Of a DNA stretch of 64,000 nt, positions 55,999-64,000 are shown in pieces. The stretch is from Acidobacteria bacterium UBA7540 (GTDB lineage Bacteria > Acidobacteriota > Terriglobia > UBA7540), in contig DLMI01000046.1 in the NCBI GenBank assembly GCA_002478145.1, positions 1 through 64,000 on the forward strand, read 5' to 3'. Below the pieces are notes generated by a model, which saw only the letters and a list, made by a program, of their open reading frames with translations, did not search any database and had not been told where the DNA came from. Position numbers and translations under genes: made by a program. Each line of letters opens with the position of its first letter. Positions within the stretch are counted from its first letter, which is position 1.

Positions 55999-57382
55999 GG
56001 GCTGTATTCTCATCATTGATGACGAACAGGAGATCCGGGAGAGCCTGGAGCAATTGCTCAGGCTGGAGGGTTATCAGGCGGACTCCGCCTCGACCGGCGA
56101 AGAGGGTCTGAAGAGAATTGAAGGCGGAGTGTTCGACTTGGTTCTTCTGGATATTAACCTTCCTGACCGTAACGGCCTGGATTTGCTGAAATCTATAAAA
56201 CATGACTCGCCGGAAGTCGGCGTTATCATGATTACCGCGTACGACTCCAGCCAGATGGCCTTCCAGGCCTCCAAGCAGGGCGCGGAGAGTTACGTCACCA
56301 AGCCCTGGGACAACGACAAACTGCTGCTCGAAGTCCGGAACCTCCTTGACAAATCGCGCCTTCAAGCGGAGAACCTCCAGCTTCGCCGGGCGCTGAAACG
56401 CTTCGCGCTTCCCAACATCGTGGGCAGAAGCGACAAGATGCAGAAGGTGATGGACCTCATCACCCAAGTAGCCATCAGCCGCGCCACAGTCCTGATTAGC
56501 GGCGAGAGCGGAACCGGTAAAGAGCTTGTCGCCAAGACCATCCATGCCATGAGCCCGCGCGCCGACCGAGCTTTTGTTCCTGTCAACACCGGCTCAATGC
56601 CTGTGGACCTCTTGGAGAGTACGCTGTTTGGCCATGTGAGGGGGGCCTTTACTTCTGCCATCGCCACCAAACGCGGATTGTTTGAATTGGCCGATCAGGG
56701 GACGATCTTCTTCGATGAAATCGGCACGGTGGGGGTTGAGACCCAGGCAAAACTGCTGCGGGTGATTCAGGAGCGCGAGTTCATGCGCCTGGGCGGGACG
56801 GAAACCATCAAGGTGGATGTGCGCATCCTCGCCGCCACCAACGCCGATTTGCGAAAGTTGGTCCTTGCGGGGCACTTCAGGGAAGACCTCTATTACCGTT
56901 TGAACGTTATCAGCATTTGTCTTCCCTCCTTGCGGGAGCGCAAGGAAGATATTCCTCACCTCGTGGAGCACTTTTTGAAGAAGTTTGGCGAAGAGAATGG
57001 TCGTCTCGGCCTCCAGTTCTCAGTGGAGGCAATGAAAGCCTTAATGGACTACGACTGGCCGGGTAACGTGCGCGAACTGGAAAACGCCGTGGAGCGAGCT
57101 GTGGTCCTCGCCTCCGGGCCCACACTGGGACTTGATCTCTTGCCTGAACAACTGTTTCAAGACGGCTCGCACGGCGCCCAGGGCCACCCCTCCCAGGACT
57201 TCGCAGGCCGGTCGCTTTTCGAAATCATGGAAACTTGCGAGCGCAGGGTCATTCTCGATATGCTGGCTCGTACCAACTGGAGCCAGACCGATGCCGCCGA
57301 GCACTTCAAGATCCCCCTTTCCACCCTCAACCAAAAGATCAAGCGACTCCAGATCGACGTTAAGCGCCGCGGGGAATCATAA
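55988..57382 (+). CDS. NtrC-family sigma-54-dependent response regulator
   Basis: A 464-residue regulator. The receiver domain has Asp55 (LLDINLPDRNG). The AAA+ domain has Walker A GESGTGKELVAK, Walker B FFDEIGTVGV and the arginine-finger-region segment REDLYYRLNVISICLPSLRE. The sigma-54 contact loop reads GAFTSA instead of GAFTGA. A Fis-type helix-turn-helix ends the protein (WSQTDAAEHFKIPLSTLNQK). The adjacent kinase is its probable partner. No clear -24/-12 promoter was found in the window, so its targets are unknown. Confidence 0.94.
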   Translation: MSPKGCILIIDDEQEIRESLEQLLRLEGYQADSASTGEEGLKRIEGGVFDLVLLDINLPDRNGLDLLKSIKHDSPEVGVIMITAYDSSQMAFQASKQGAESYVTKPWDNDKLLLEVRNLLDKSRLQAENLQLRRALKRFALPNIVGRSDKMQKVMDLITQVAISRATVLISGESGTGKELVAKTIHAMSPRADRAFVPVNTGSMPVDLLESTLFGHVRGAFTSAIATKRGLFELADQGTIFFDEIGTVGVETQAKLLRVIQEREFMRLGGTETIKVDVRILAATNADLRKLVLAGHFREDLYYRLNVISICLPSLRERKEDIPHLVEHFLKKFGEENGRLGLQFSVEAMKALMDYDWPGNVRELENAVERAVVLASGPTLGLDLLPEQLFQDGSHGAQGHPSQDFAGRSLFEIMETCERRVILDMLARTNWSQTDAAEHFKIPLSTLNQKIKRLQIDVKRRGES

Positions 57383-57386
57383 TCAC

Positions 57387-57525
57387 TTTGGAGTGCGGCG
57401 GCTTGCCGCCGCTTTACCCGCCGCGAGCTTGCTCGCCGTCTGTCTCATTCGGTAAAATCGACCAGCCGTGGAACGCCCAGCAAGCTGGCCTGTAAGAAAG
57501 CGGCGGCAAGCCGCCGCACTCCAAA
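57387..57525. repeat. Perfect 29-base inverted repeat between convergent genes
   Basis: Arms 57387-57415 and 57497-57525 are exact complements and each contains its own GCGGCGG/CCGCCGC hairpin. They lie 5 bases after the NtrC gene's stop and 55 bases before the end of the CPBP gene, so they may also serve as a two-way terminator. The build resembles the other palindromic elements of the window. Confidence 0.88.
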
Positions 57526-57580
57526 ACACACCCGACTTTCGTGTCCAAAGATCAGTGGGGAAAAGGGTACCGTCGACTTG

Positions 57581-58411
57581 TCAGGGGGTAGGCAAAGCGT
57601 TCAAGTTTCGGAAGTGCTCAGTGGACAGGAACAGAATGATCATCATGCTGGCGTTATATCCCACATGAAGAAAAACGCTGGGCGCCAATGAACCGCTCTT
57701 ACCTCGCGCCAGTGAAAACACCAGCCCTACGAGGAAAATCAGAAACATGTGGTTCCAGGCGCCCCAGTACTCAGGCACGTGCAATCCCCCGAATAGGATG
57801 GCAGTAGTCAGAATGGCGAAGCGGAGGCCGACTTGCGACTCGAAGATTGCAAAGAGGATGCCGCGAAAAATCATTTCCTCCATGACCGGGGCGACCAGAA
57901 TGGCGAATGCTCCTATGGCATAAGCGGCAGCCCTTGAGTTGAACAGGCTTTCGAGGGGGAATTTAGTTGCATCCGGTAGAACCGGTGGAAATAAAGCAAT
58001 GGCAACCGTCATGAGTGTTCCGCCGGCAAGGCAACCGAGTGCTTGCCAGACTGTGATACGTCGCCACCGAAGCGTTGGCCAAAATGGCTGCCGGTGGTCC
58101 ACGGCCACGAGAAAAAAAATGAACGCGAGCATCAACCCGTAGAAGACCGTTTGCAGTGCCAGCAAGAAGAAGGGATCGGTGGAGAGTTGCTGTTTCGCCA
58201 AACGCCAGTGGAGAGTTGGCTGAATCAGCGCGTATCCCAGGAGGACGAGGATATTGGCGGCAAACAGCCCCACAGGCACAAAAGCGATGAAGAGGAAGAA
58301 ATCGCGCAGCCCCCAGGGCTTGGGCAGGGATTCCTGTGCGTCCGTGAGTGTACTCTCCAGGGCTGGAGGCATATCCTGAGGTGGTGTCTGCTCCTGGGTT
58401 TCGTCTATCAA
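57581..58411 (-). CDS. CPBP-family intramembrane metalloprotease
   Basis: A 276-residue membrane protein with about seven helices. The family motifs are PVMEEMIFRGILFAIFE (EExxxR), LFGGLHVPE (FxxxH) and FLHVGYNASMM (HxxxN-like). In related proteins such as Rce1 these residues bind the catalytic water or metal and cut a substrate within the membrane. The N-terminal 35 residues are cytoplasmic and Pro/Gln-rich. The gene is 36 bases downstream of the conserved gene at 58448 and probably co-transcribed. Confidence 0.88.
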   Translation of the reverse strand: MIDETQEQTPPQDMPPALESTLTDAQESLPKPWGLRDFFLFIAFVPVGLFAANILVLLGYALIQPTLHWRLAKQQLSTDPFFLLALQTVFYGLMLAFIFFLVAVDHRQPFWPTLRWRRITVWQALGCLAGGTLMTVAIALFPPVLPDATKFPLESLFNSRAAAYAIGAFAILVAPVMEEMIFRGILFAIFESQVGLRFAILTTAILFGGLHVPEYWGAWNHMFLIFLVGLVFSLARGKSGSLAPSVFLHVGYNASMMIILFLSTEHFRNLNALPTP

Positions 58412-58447
58412 GACTTACTCTCCCGCACACTTGTCACTCGTCACTTG

Positions 58448-59416
58448 TCACTGCTTCTCTAGCGCCGCTGCCAACAAGGGGACCATCAGCTCGTGGTGCC
58501 CGGTGAGTGCATACCCATGGCTGCTGTCCTGCCCCTTTCCGGTCCCTGCTGTCGGCCGCAAGACCACGTTTTGCACGGGGCGGTAATGCTGGATGAAATC
58601 CATGTTCACAGTGGTGATGCCGCGCGGAGCTCGGCCGAGGTTGGCCACGAGACTCAAGCATTTCAAGAACACTTCGGGCAGCACGACCGCCGACCCGACG
58701 TTCAGGTAAACACCCCCGCGATGCATGCCTTTGACCAGCGAGGCAAGCAGAAGGAAATCGCGGTGAGAAGCGGCCCCCAGCGCGCGCGGATTGATGGCCG
58801 GATGATTATGGATAATGTCCGTTCCGATGGCCTCGTGCACCGTCACCGGAATCCGCCAGCGGTAGGCCTGCGCCAACAGGCTGAAGCGCCGGAAACGAGC
58901 CTGGCGACTGCCGGCTAGAAAGCGGCCGACAGATTCTCCGATACCCAACTCTTCCCGGTCGCCGGCCGCGATGGTATCATTAATAATCCGCCCGGTTTCC
59001 TCAGCCATGCCAAACTCCCCGCGACCTAGGACTGCTGGGACGTCTTCAGAAGTTGCACCCGCCAAGCCTATCTCGAAGTCATGAATCATCGCCGCGCCGT
59101 TCATCGCCACGGCCGTGAGATAGCCTCGCCTCATGAGGTCAATCAAGATGGGACCGAGACCGCACTTGATCACGTGCCCGCCAATCCCCCAGATGATCGG
59201 TTTGCGCTTAGCCTGCGCCTTTTCAAGGGCACTTACCACAGCGCGAAAGCTCTCCCCAGCCAGTATTTGGGGCAGGGAATTGAGCCACTCGCGAACGCCG
59301 GCGCCAGACCTCGAGACCTTTGCGAAGTCTCGAACCGTAACCTTGCTTGGCCGCGAGGCGAGCGGATAGGTGCTGACGTTATCCAGTTTGAGGGGTCTTT
59401 GTGAATAAATGGTCAT
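58448..59416 (-). CDS. Conserved protein of unknown function, possible deoxyhypusine-synthase-like fold
   Basis: About 322 residues from the ATG at 59416; a start 7 codons earlier is possible. There is no signal or membrane segment. Well-ordered motifs are IIWGIGGHVIKCGLGPILID, VAMNGAAMIHDFEIGLAGAT, VTVHEAIGTDIIHNHPAINP and VYLNVGSAVVLPEVF. The G-x-G-G-H-x-x-K-x-G and AMNGAAxIHDxE patterns, with several conserved His, Asp and Glu, recall Rossmann-like NAD-binding proteins of the deoxyhypusine synthase group. That assignment is tentative, and bacteria lack the eIF5A substrate in its usual form. It lies upstream of the CPBP protease. Confidence 0.6.
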   Translation of the reverse strand: MTIYSQRPLKLDNVSTYPLASRPSKVTVRDFAKVSRSGAGVREWLNSLPQILAGESFRAVVSALEKAQAKRKPIIWGIGGHVIKCGLGPILIDLMRRGYLTAVAMNGAAMIHDFEIGLAGATSEDVPAVLGRGEFGMAEETGRIINDTIAAGDREELGIGESVGRFLAGSRQARFRRFSLLAQAYRWRIPVTVHEAIGTDIIHNHPAINPRALGAASHRDFLLLASLVKGMHRGGVYLNVGSAVVLPEVFLKCLSLVANLGRAPRGITTVNMDFIQHYRPVQNVVLRPTAGTGKGQDSSHGYALTGHHELMVPLLAAALEKQ

Positions 59417-59460
59417 CGGCTCCACGAGCCCGTTCAACGCGCGTTTCGTGGGCGTCTCTT

Positions 59461-59493
59461 CTTTGCGTTCCTTTGCGCCTTGGCGTCTTTGCG
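59461..59493. repeat. CTTTGCG repeat cluster, left flank of GxxExxY gene
   Basis: Three CTTTGCG words start at 59461, 59471 and 59487. Read on the minus strand they form ACGCAAAG, the mirror of the cluster at 59936-59968. The last word lies 10 bases before the end of the GxxExxY gene. Confidence 0.85.
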
Positions 59494-59503
59494 TGAGCTG
59501 TGT

Positions 59504-59896
59504 TTACTCCGCGAGTCCGTTCACCACGCGCGCAATGCCATCCTTGATCAGATCGACATCAAAATTGATCAGAATTCCTAGCCGCTTGTTGGCAAGGCGC
59601 AGATACGTTAGCAACTGCTTTCTGTGCACGGGCGCGATGGCTTCAACGGACTTGATCTCGACGATGACCTTATTCTCCACGATTAGGTCAACTCGGAACC
59701 CGGCCTCTAAGTGGATGTTCTCCCACACGACGGGAAGCGCTTGTTGCCTTACGAAGTGCAGTCCACGACTCGCCAGCTCTTGCGCCATGACTGCCTCGTA
59801 GACGGATTCGAACAAGCCCGGGCCGAGGGTTGTGTGGATTCTGAAGGCAGCATCAACGATGTGTTTGGCGATCTCATTCTCAGTCACGGTAAACAT
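59504..59896 (-). CDS. GxxExxY protein
   Basis: About 130 residues from the ATG at 59896; a frame to 59923 is possible. The naming motif is GLFESVY at residues 27-33, after AFRIHTTLGP. Later, FRVDLIVENKVIVEIKSVEA gives Asp70, Glu80-x-Lys82, a PD-(D/E)XK-type arrangement also found in the family. Function is not established; a nuclease-like activity is inferred from the motif. CGCAAAG-type clusters flank the gene in inverted orientation on both sides within 40 bases, suggesting it moves as a small cassette. Upstream lies a lone MNT nucleotidyltransferase. Confidence 0.85.
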   Translation of the reverse strand: MFTVTENEIAKHIVDAAFRIHTTLGPGLFESVYEAVMAQELASRGLHFVRQQALPVVWENIHLEAGFRVDLIVENKVIVEIKSVEAIAPVHRKQLLTYLRLANKRLGILINFDVDLIKDGIARVVNGLAE

Positions 59897-59935
59897 TCTC
59901 GCGCAAACATCCTGAAACCGCAAACAACGGTTTCA

Positions 59936-59968
59936 CGCAAAGGCGCAAAGTACGCAAAGGACGCAAAG
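59936..59968. repeat. CGCAAAG repeat cluster, right flank of GxxExxY gene
   Basis: Four exact CGCAAAG words start at 59936, 59944, 59953 and 59962, spaced 8 or 9 bases apart. The left-flank cluster is the inverted form. The cluster lies upstream of the GxxExxY start and 41 bases after the end of the MNT gene. Confidence 0.88.
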
Positions 59969-60009
59969 GATGCTGGCTGGTGCGGACTTTAGGTAGACAC
60001 AATCCCCCT

Positions 60010-60300
60010 TCACAAGGGCACGGCCTCTTGAAGTACACGTTCCTTGAGAAAGGGGCTGAGGCCTTTCTCAGTCACCACCTCTACTTTGCACCCGAGGACG
60101 TCTTCCAGGTCAAGCACCAAACCGGCGGGAAACCAAGAGCTCGTCACGGGGCCGGTGTCCACCAGAAAATCGATATCACTATCGTTGCGAGCCTCGCCGC
60201 GTGCGACCGAACCAAACACGCGGATATTCCTCGCGTCGTGCTTTGTCGCGATGCGCTGAATCTCGTCGCGTTTCTCGTGGACTAGTTGCTCGATAGTCAT
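60010..60300 (-). CDS. MNT-type minimal nucleotidyltransferase, antitoxin-like, orphan
   Basis: A 96-residue protein with the nucleotidyltransferase motif GSVARGEARNDSDIDFLVD (Gly30-Ser31, Asp42, Asp44) and the later LEDVLGCKVEVVTEKGL. In HEPN-MNT modules this protein AMPylates and silences a HEPN ribonuclease encoded next to it. Here no HEPN gene follows: downstream are the CGCAAAG cluster and the GxxExxY gene. Upstream, uvrA starts an unrelated unit. It is either an orphan or a remnant whose partner was displaced. Confidence 0.88.
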   Translation of the reverse strand: MTIEQLVHEKRDEIQRIATKHDARNIRVFGSVARGEARNDSDIDFLVDTGPVTSSWFPAGLVLDLEDVLGCKVEVVTEKGLSPFLKERVLQEAVPL

Positions 60301-60336
60301 GGTGCGAGTCTTTCCAAGGGCGGTCAGTGGCCATCG

Positions 60337-63150
60337 CTACTCCCGGCCGTTATTAAGCATAGCCGCCAGTGCTTGTCCCGTAAACGATTTCTTCACGCGC
60401 GCCACTTCTTCCGGTGTGCCCTGGGCGACGATTCGGCCTCCCTCGTCACCGCCTTCGGGTCCCAGGTCGATGACCCAATCGGCTTGTTTCACAACGTCCA
60501 GATGATGCTCGATGATAATGACGGTGTTGCCAAGGTCTGTCAAGCGACTGAGCACCTCCAGGAGTTGTTTCACGTCGTCGAAATGCAGGCCAGTAGTAGG
60601 CTCGTCAAGAATGTACAGGGTACGGCCGGTCTGGCGGCGGCTCAACTCACGTCCCAATTTGATGCGTTGGGCTTCGCCACCTGAAAGCGTGGTGGCGGGC
60701 TGGCCCAGGTGGACATAACCAAGCCCGACGTCCAGTAAGGTCTGGAGCCGCTGCTTGATTTGCGGAATGTTCTCGAGAATGGGCAGGGCATCCCGAACCG
60801 TGGTTTCAAGCAAGTCGGCGATGGATTGACCCTTGTATTTCACCGCCAGGGTTTCGGAGTTGTAGCGGCGGCCCCGGCAGACCTCGCAGGTCACGAAGAC
60901 ATCGGGCAGGAAATTCATCTCAATGCGCCGCAAGCCTTCACCCTGGCAGGCCTCGCAGCGGCCGCCTTTGACGTTGAAGCTGAACCGGCCGGCGCGATAG
61001 CCACGCTCGCGCGATTCGGGCAACATCGCAAAGAGCTCCCGGATGGGCGTAAACACGCCGGTATAAGTGGCCGGGTTGGAGCGCGGTGTGCGCCCGATCG
61101 GCGACTGGTCAATCACGATGACTTTATCAAGGTGTTCCAATCCCAGGATGGCCTTGTGCGCGCCCGGCTCCGCGATGGCCCGGTAGAGCTTCTTGGCGAT
61201 GGCGTGATAGAGAATGTCGTTCACCAGGGTTGACTTGCCCGAGCCCGAAACGCCCGTCACCACGCTGAGCAAGCCCAGCGGAAACTGCACATCGATATTT
61301 TTCAAATTGTTAGCTCGCGCGCCGAGGACGGAAAGGAATTTGCCGTTCGGCGAGCGTCGCTTAGCAGGGACGGGGATTCGCAGCTTGCCCGAAAGATATT
61401 GCCCGGTAAGAGAATCCTCTGTGGTAGCGATCTGGCCGGGGGGCCCGGCGGCCACCAGAAAACCACCCTGCTTACCGGCCCCTGGCCCGAGATCAACCAC
61501 GTAATCAGCCCGGCGTATTGTTTCCTCGTCATGCTCGACCACCAGCACGGTATTTTGCAGGTCACGCAATCGTTCCAGGGTTTGGAGCAGTCGCTGGTTG
61601 TCGCGAGGGTGCAGGCCAATGCTCGGTTCGTCGAGCACATAAAGCACGCCGCGCAACTTCGAACCGATTTGGGTGGCCAGCCGGACGCGTTGGCTCTCGC
61701 CGCTGGAGAGTGTGGCTGCTGACCGGTCAAGGCTCAGGTAACCCAACCCCACGGCTTCCAGGAATTCCAGGCGCTCGAAGATTGCGTTCAAGATGCGCTG
61801 CGCTATGAACGCTTGGCGGGGCGTCATGCGAAGTTCCTTCAAGACTCCTTGCACTCGGCTTACAGGAAGCGCCGTGAGGTCGGCAATGGAGAGGTCGACC
61901 ACGGTCACGGCCAGGCTTTCCGGCCTCAAACGCTTGCCCTGGCATTTGGAGCAAGGGACCGCAGACATGTACTGCCCGAACCATTCACGATAATTCTCCG
62001 ACGTAGTTTCCCCATACCAGCGCTGGAGCAGGGGCAGCACGCCGGGAAACACGGAAGGGGCTTTGGGTTGCTCCGGGTTGCGCCCGAAAAGAATCAGGTT
62101 CTGGATCTTCACGGGAAGGCGCTCGAAGGGGGTCTTTAAGTCGAACCCATAGTGTTCGGCCGCACGCATCAGGCCGCGCTGTATGGCCGACGAGCCGCCG
62201 CCCGGCCCCAGCCCTCCTTCCAGCAACGGCCGGGACCAATCGACGATCACCTTGGCAGGATCGAAAGTGTACTGGCTGCCCAGGCCCCGGCAAGCGGCGC
62301 AGGCCCCATAGACGCTGTTGAAGGAAAAGGAACGAGGCTCGAGCGAGGGAACACTGATGCCGCAGTCCACGCATGCCCACTCCTGCGAATAGAGCTGCTC
62401 CTCCCCATTGACGACGGCCACCTGGACAATGCCCTTGGCAAGCTTCATGGCCGTTTCGATGGATTGCGCCAGCCGACTCTCGATCCCGGACTTCAGCAGC
62501 AGGCGGTCCACCACCACCTCAATGGTATGGTTGCGTCGCCGGTCGAGGCGAATCTCCTCATCAACCTGCCGCAACTGCTTATCCACCCGGATGCGGACGA
62601 ACCCCTCCTGCGACAGTTGCTCGAAGAGCTTGCGGAACTCCCCTTTCCGCCCGCGCACCACAGGGGCCAGAATCATGATGCGCTGGCCTTCGCCGTTTCC
62701 GGCGGAGCGGCCCTCCTGGTTCTGCGCCATGATGGAGGAGACAATCTGCTCCGTGGTCTGGCGGGAGATAGGCCGGCCGCACTGATGGCAATGTGGCTCG
62801 CCGATGGAGGAGTAAAGCAGACGGAGATAGTCGTAGATTTCTGTGATCGTGCCCACCGTCGAGCGCGGGCTGCGGCTGGTGGTTCTTTGCTCGATGGAGA
62901 TGGCGGGACTCAAGCCCTCCACCGTGTCAACGTCAGGCCGCTCCATCTGGTCGAGGAATTGCCGGGCGTACGCCGACAGGGTCTGAACGTAACGGCGCTG
63001 GCCTTCAGCGTAAATCACGTCGAACGCCAGGCTGGACTTGCCGGAGCCGCTCAAGCCCGTCACCACCGTCAGGGTGTGGCGCGGAATCTCCACGTCGATG
63101 TTCTTGAGATTGTGCTGCCGCGCGCCACGAACCGTAATCCGCTCGATCAT
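60337..63150 (-). CDS. uvrA: Excinuclease ABC subunit UvrA
   Basis: A 937-residue nucleotide excision repair ATPase that scans DNA for damage and loads UvrB. Two ABC modules are complete: Walker A at about 32-40 (GLSGSGKSS) and in the second half ([10 protein letters not shown]), signatures [15 protein letters not shown] and [15 protein letters not shown], and Walker B-like [11 protein letters not shown] and [11 protein letters not shown]. Zinc-binding cysteine pairs are seen in [22 protein letters not shown] and CEACQGEG...CEVCRGRR. The ATG start agrees with the family ([20 protein letters not shown]). It appears monocistronic. Confidence 0.97.
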   Translation of the reverse strand: MIERITVRGARQHNLKNIDVEIPRHTLTVVTGLSGSGKSSLAFDVIYAEGQRRYVQTLSAYARQFLDQMERPDVDTVEGLSPAISIEQRTTSRSPRSTVGTITEIYDYLRLLYSSIGEPHCHQCGRPISRQTTEQIVSSIMAQNQEGRSAGNGEGQRIMILAPVVRGRKGEFRKLFEQLSQEGFVRIRVDKQLRQVDEEIRLDRRRNHTIEVVVDRLLLKSGIESRLAQSIETAMKLAKGIVQVAVVNGEEQLYSQEWACVDCGISVPSLEPRSFSFNSVYGACAACRGLGSQYTFDPAKVIVDWSRPLLEGGLGPGGGSSAIQRGLMRAAEHYGFDLKTPFERLPVKIQNLILFGRNPEQPKAPSVFPGVLPLLQRWYGETTSENYREWFGQYMSAVPCSKCQGKRLRPESLAVTVVDLSIADLTALPVSRVQGVLKELRMTPRQAFIAQRILNAIFERLEFLEAVGLGYLSLDRSAATLSSGESQRVRLATQIGSKLRGVLYVLDEPSIGLHPRDNQRLLQTLERLRDLQNTVLVVEHDEETIRRADYVVDLGPGAGKQGGFLVAAGPPGQIATTEDSLTGQYLSGKLRIPVPAKRRSPNGKFLSVLGARANNLKNIDVQFPLGLLSVVTGVSGSGKSTLVNDILYHAIAKKLYRAIAEPGAHKAILGLEHLDKVIVIDQSPIGRTPRSNPATYTGVFTPIRELFAMLPESRERGYRAGRFSFNVKGGRCEACQGEGLRRIEMNFLPDVFVTCEVCRGRRYNSETLAVKYKGQSIADLLETTVRDALPILENIPQIKQRLQTLLDVGLGYVHLGQPATTLSGGEAQRIKLGRELSRRQTGRTLYILDEPTTGLHFDDVKQLLEVLSRLTDLGNTVIIIEHHLDVVKQADWVIDLGPEGGDEGGRIVAQGTPEEVARVKKSFTGQALAAMLNNGRE

Positions 63151-63279
63151 TCGCCCTGAGACCTACGGTGAGGAATTTCGGGAAAAGGCCAACCTTTCAT
63201 GCTAGTTCCTGAGGGAAAGGGGAGTCAAGCGCATTCAAGACGGGGTGTTATCCTAAATCTGTGTTGCCGGTTTCCATTT

Positions 63280-63540
63280 TCCAGTGTACGAATCGTGTCT
63301 TTTTGCTACCATTTTTCGCTTCGTTTGGGGTTCTTGGCTTTGAAAAACCAGTTCGTTTTCGGCTCCTGAAAACGCTAACTTCTTTGCTTTCAATAGATCC
63401 TTAGGTTCGTTCCCTCTATTTAGTATCTTTTTTGTGTTTTCGCCCCATTTCCCTGCCCCGCCGGGCCGATTTCGAACCTCCTTCCCGCGCTCCCTTGCAA
63501 GCTTCCTCATACGACAACCCAGGTAGGCTATCGCAACCCC
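63280..63540 (-). repeat. Dispersed repeat, copy 2 (upstream of uvrA)
   Basis: Similar over about 250 bases to 26930-27190. Shared exact words include AAAAACCAGTTCGTTTT, GGCTCCTGAAAACG, CTTAGGTTCGTTCCC and CTATTTAGTATCTTTTTT. On the minus strand a 7-base stem (63354-63360 with 63368-63374) carries the loop AGGAGCC. Upstream of the repeat (63541-63711) only a small GGCGG/CCGCC hairpin near 63650 is seen. Confidence 0.7.
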
Positions 63541-63711
63541 AGTCTCGTGTCAAGAACAAAATGCAGAGTCAAGCGTATTCAAAGACGGGCATTCAAAGAC
63601 GGGTAGAAGAATTCGCTGTGGTGGGCACAAGCCGATGCGGGACGGCGGTTCGCCGCCTTTGCGCAGCCCCATTGAATTACCAGTCGCCCGCGGCTACCGC
63701 GCGGTCGTGGC

Positions 63712-64000
63712 TTATGCCTTATGAATTCGGCGGGTGACCACAAATGCCACGACACCCACAAGCACACCTGCCACGGTGTCGGCCATATAGTGGTAGCGGC
63801 CGTAAACGGTGGCGGCAGCAACGCTCAGCGCGGCGATGCAGAAGAGAATGCCGAGGCGTGGCATATAGGCGCGGACTGCCAACGCCGCCGCTGTGACCGC
63901 CGCCGCGTGGGCGCTCGGAAAGAGGCAGGCCTGCACGCTGAAGCGGTTCAGAACCCAGAGGTTCATGTTTCGTAGCAGCGGAGGAACAGTCGGCCCCGGA
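63712..64000 (-). CDS. PAP2-family phosphatase, 5' end beyond window
   Basis: The frame runs open to the window edge; an internal ATG at 63966 is unlikely to be the start because the preceding codons read GPTVPPLLRN and continue the protein. Visible motifs are FPSAHAAAV (PAP2 motif 2) and YGRYHYMADTVAGVLVG (motif 3), with two or three membrane helices. The layout is closer to the inositolphosphotransferase/AUR1-like branch than to the PAP2 gene at 40431. The N-terminal half is missing from the window. Confidence 0.85.
   Translation of the reverse strand, partial: PGPTVPPLLRNMNLWVLNRFSVQACLFPSAHAAAVTAAALAVRAYMPRLGILFCIAALSVAAATVYGRYHYMADTVAGVLVGVVAFVVTRRIHKA

Overview
The window looks like a chromosome segment of a moderately GC-rich Acidobacteriota bacterium. 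This is inferred from the protein families present: two large TonB-dependent receptor-like proteins with an N-terminal carboxypeptidase-regulatory domain, a seven-repeat SBBP protein, a DUF5666 protein, a GWxTD protein and a PDZ/7TM histidine kinase. No rRNA is present, so the assignment rests on gene content alone.

Layout. 1-3640 is accessory DNA: an IS1-family transposase cut by the window edge, a three-gene overlapping XRE-regulator cassette, small proteins including a GIY-YIG domain protein, and a large nested palindrome. 3654-6936 holds an Fe-ADH/monooxygenase pair, an M16 peptidase, tRNA-Ile and a broken tRNA copy. 6946-9350 holds a HicB/HicA pair, an orphan OmpR-type regulator, an IS3 remnant and another inverted repeat. 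9645-24407 is an envelope and polymer-use region: two TonB-dependent receptor-like proteins, an SBBP adhesin-like protein, a DUF5666 protein and a GH20 hexosaminidase. 24510-30660 holds mnmG with palindromes inside its reading frame, a decayed partial copy of the mnmG 5' end, a dispersed repeat, a putative PD-(D/E)XK protein, a Uma2 protein and a 47-bp tandem array. 30805-38065 is metabolic: purD-purE-membrane protein, VapBC, an NDP-forming acyl-CoA synthetase fused to GNAT, and mtnA. 38283-40967 holds a GT28-like glycosyltransferase, a PHP protein and a PAP2 phosphatase. 40983-48611 is a MacAB-like export operon whose permease pair is duplicated. 49358-57382 is a GWxTD / regulatory-domain protein / histidine kinase / NtrC cluster. 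57581-64000 holds a CPBP protease, a conserved protein, a GxxExxY gene between CGCAAAG repeats, a lone MNT nucleotidyltransferase, uvrA, a second copy of the dispersed repeat and a truncated PAP2 gene.

The strongest structural theme is small inverted-repeat elements: roughly ten lie between genes and two sit in frame inside mnmG. The second theme is toxin-antitoxin or defence-like small modules beside repeats (XRE cassette, HicBA, VapBC, MNT, GxxExxY, Uma2 and the putative nuclease). No complete, clearly novel multi-gene system can be proved from sequence alone. The best candidates are the CGCAAAG-flanked GxxExxY cassette, the XRE cassette and the PD-(D/E)XK-like protein.
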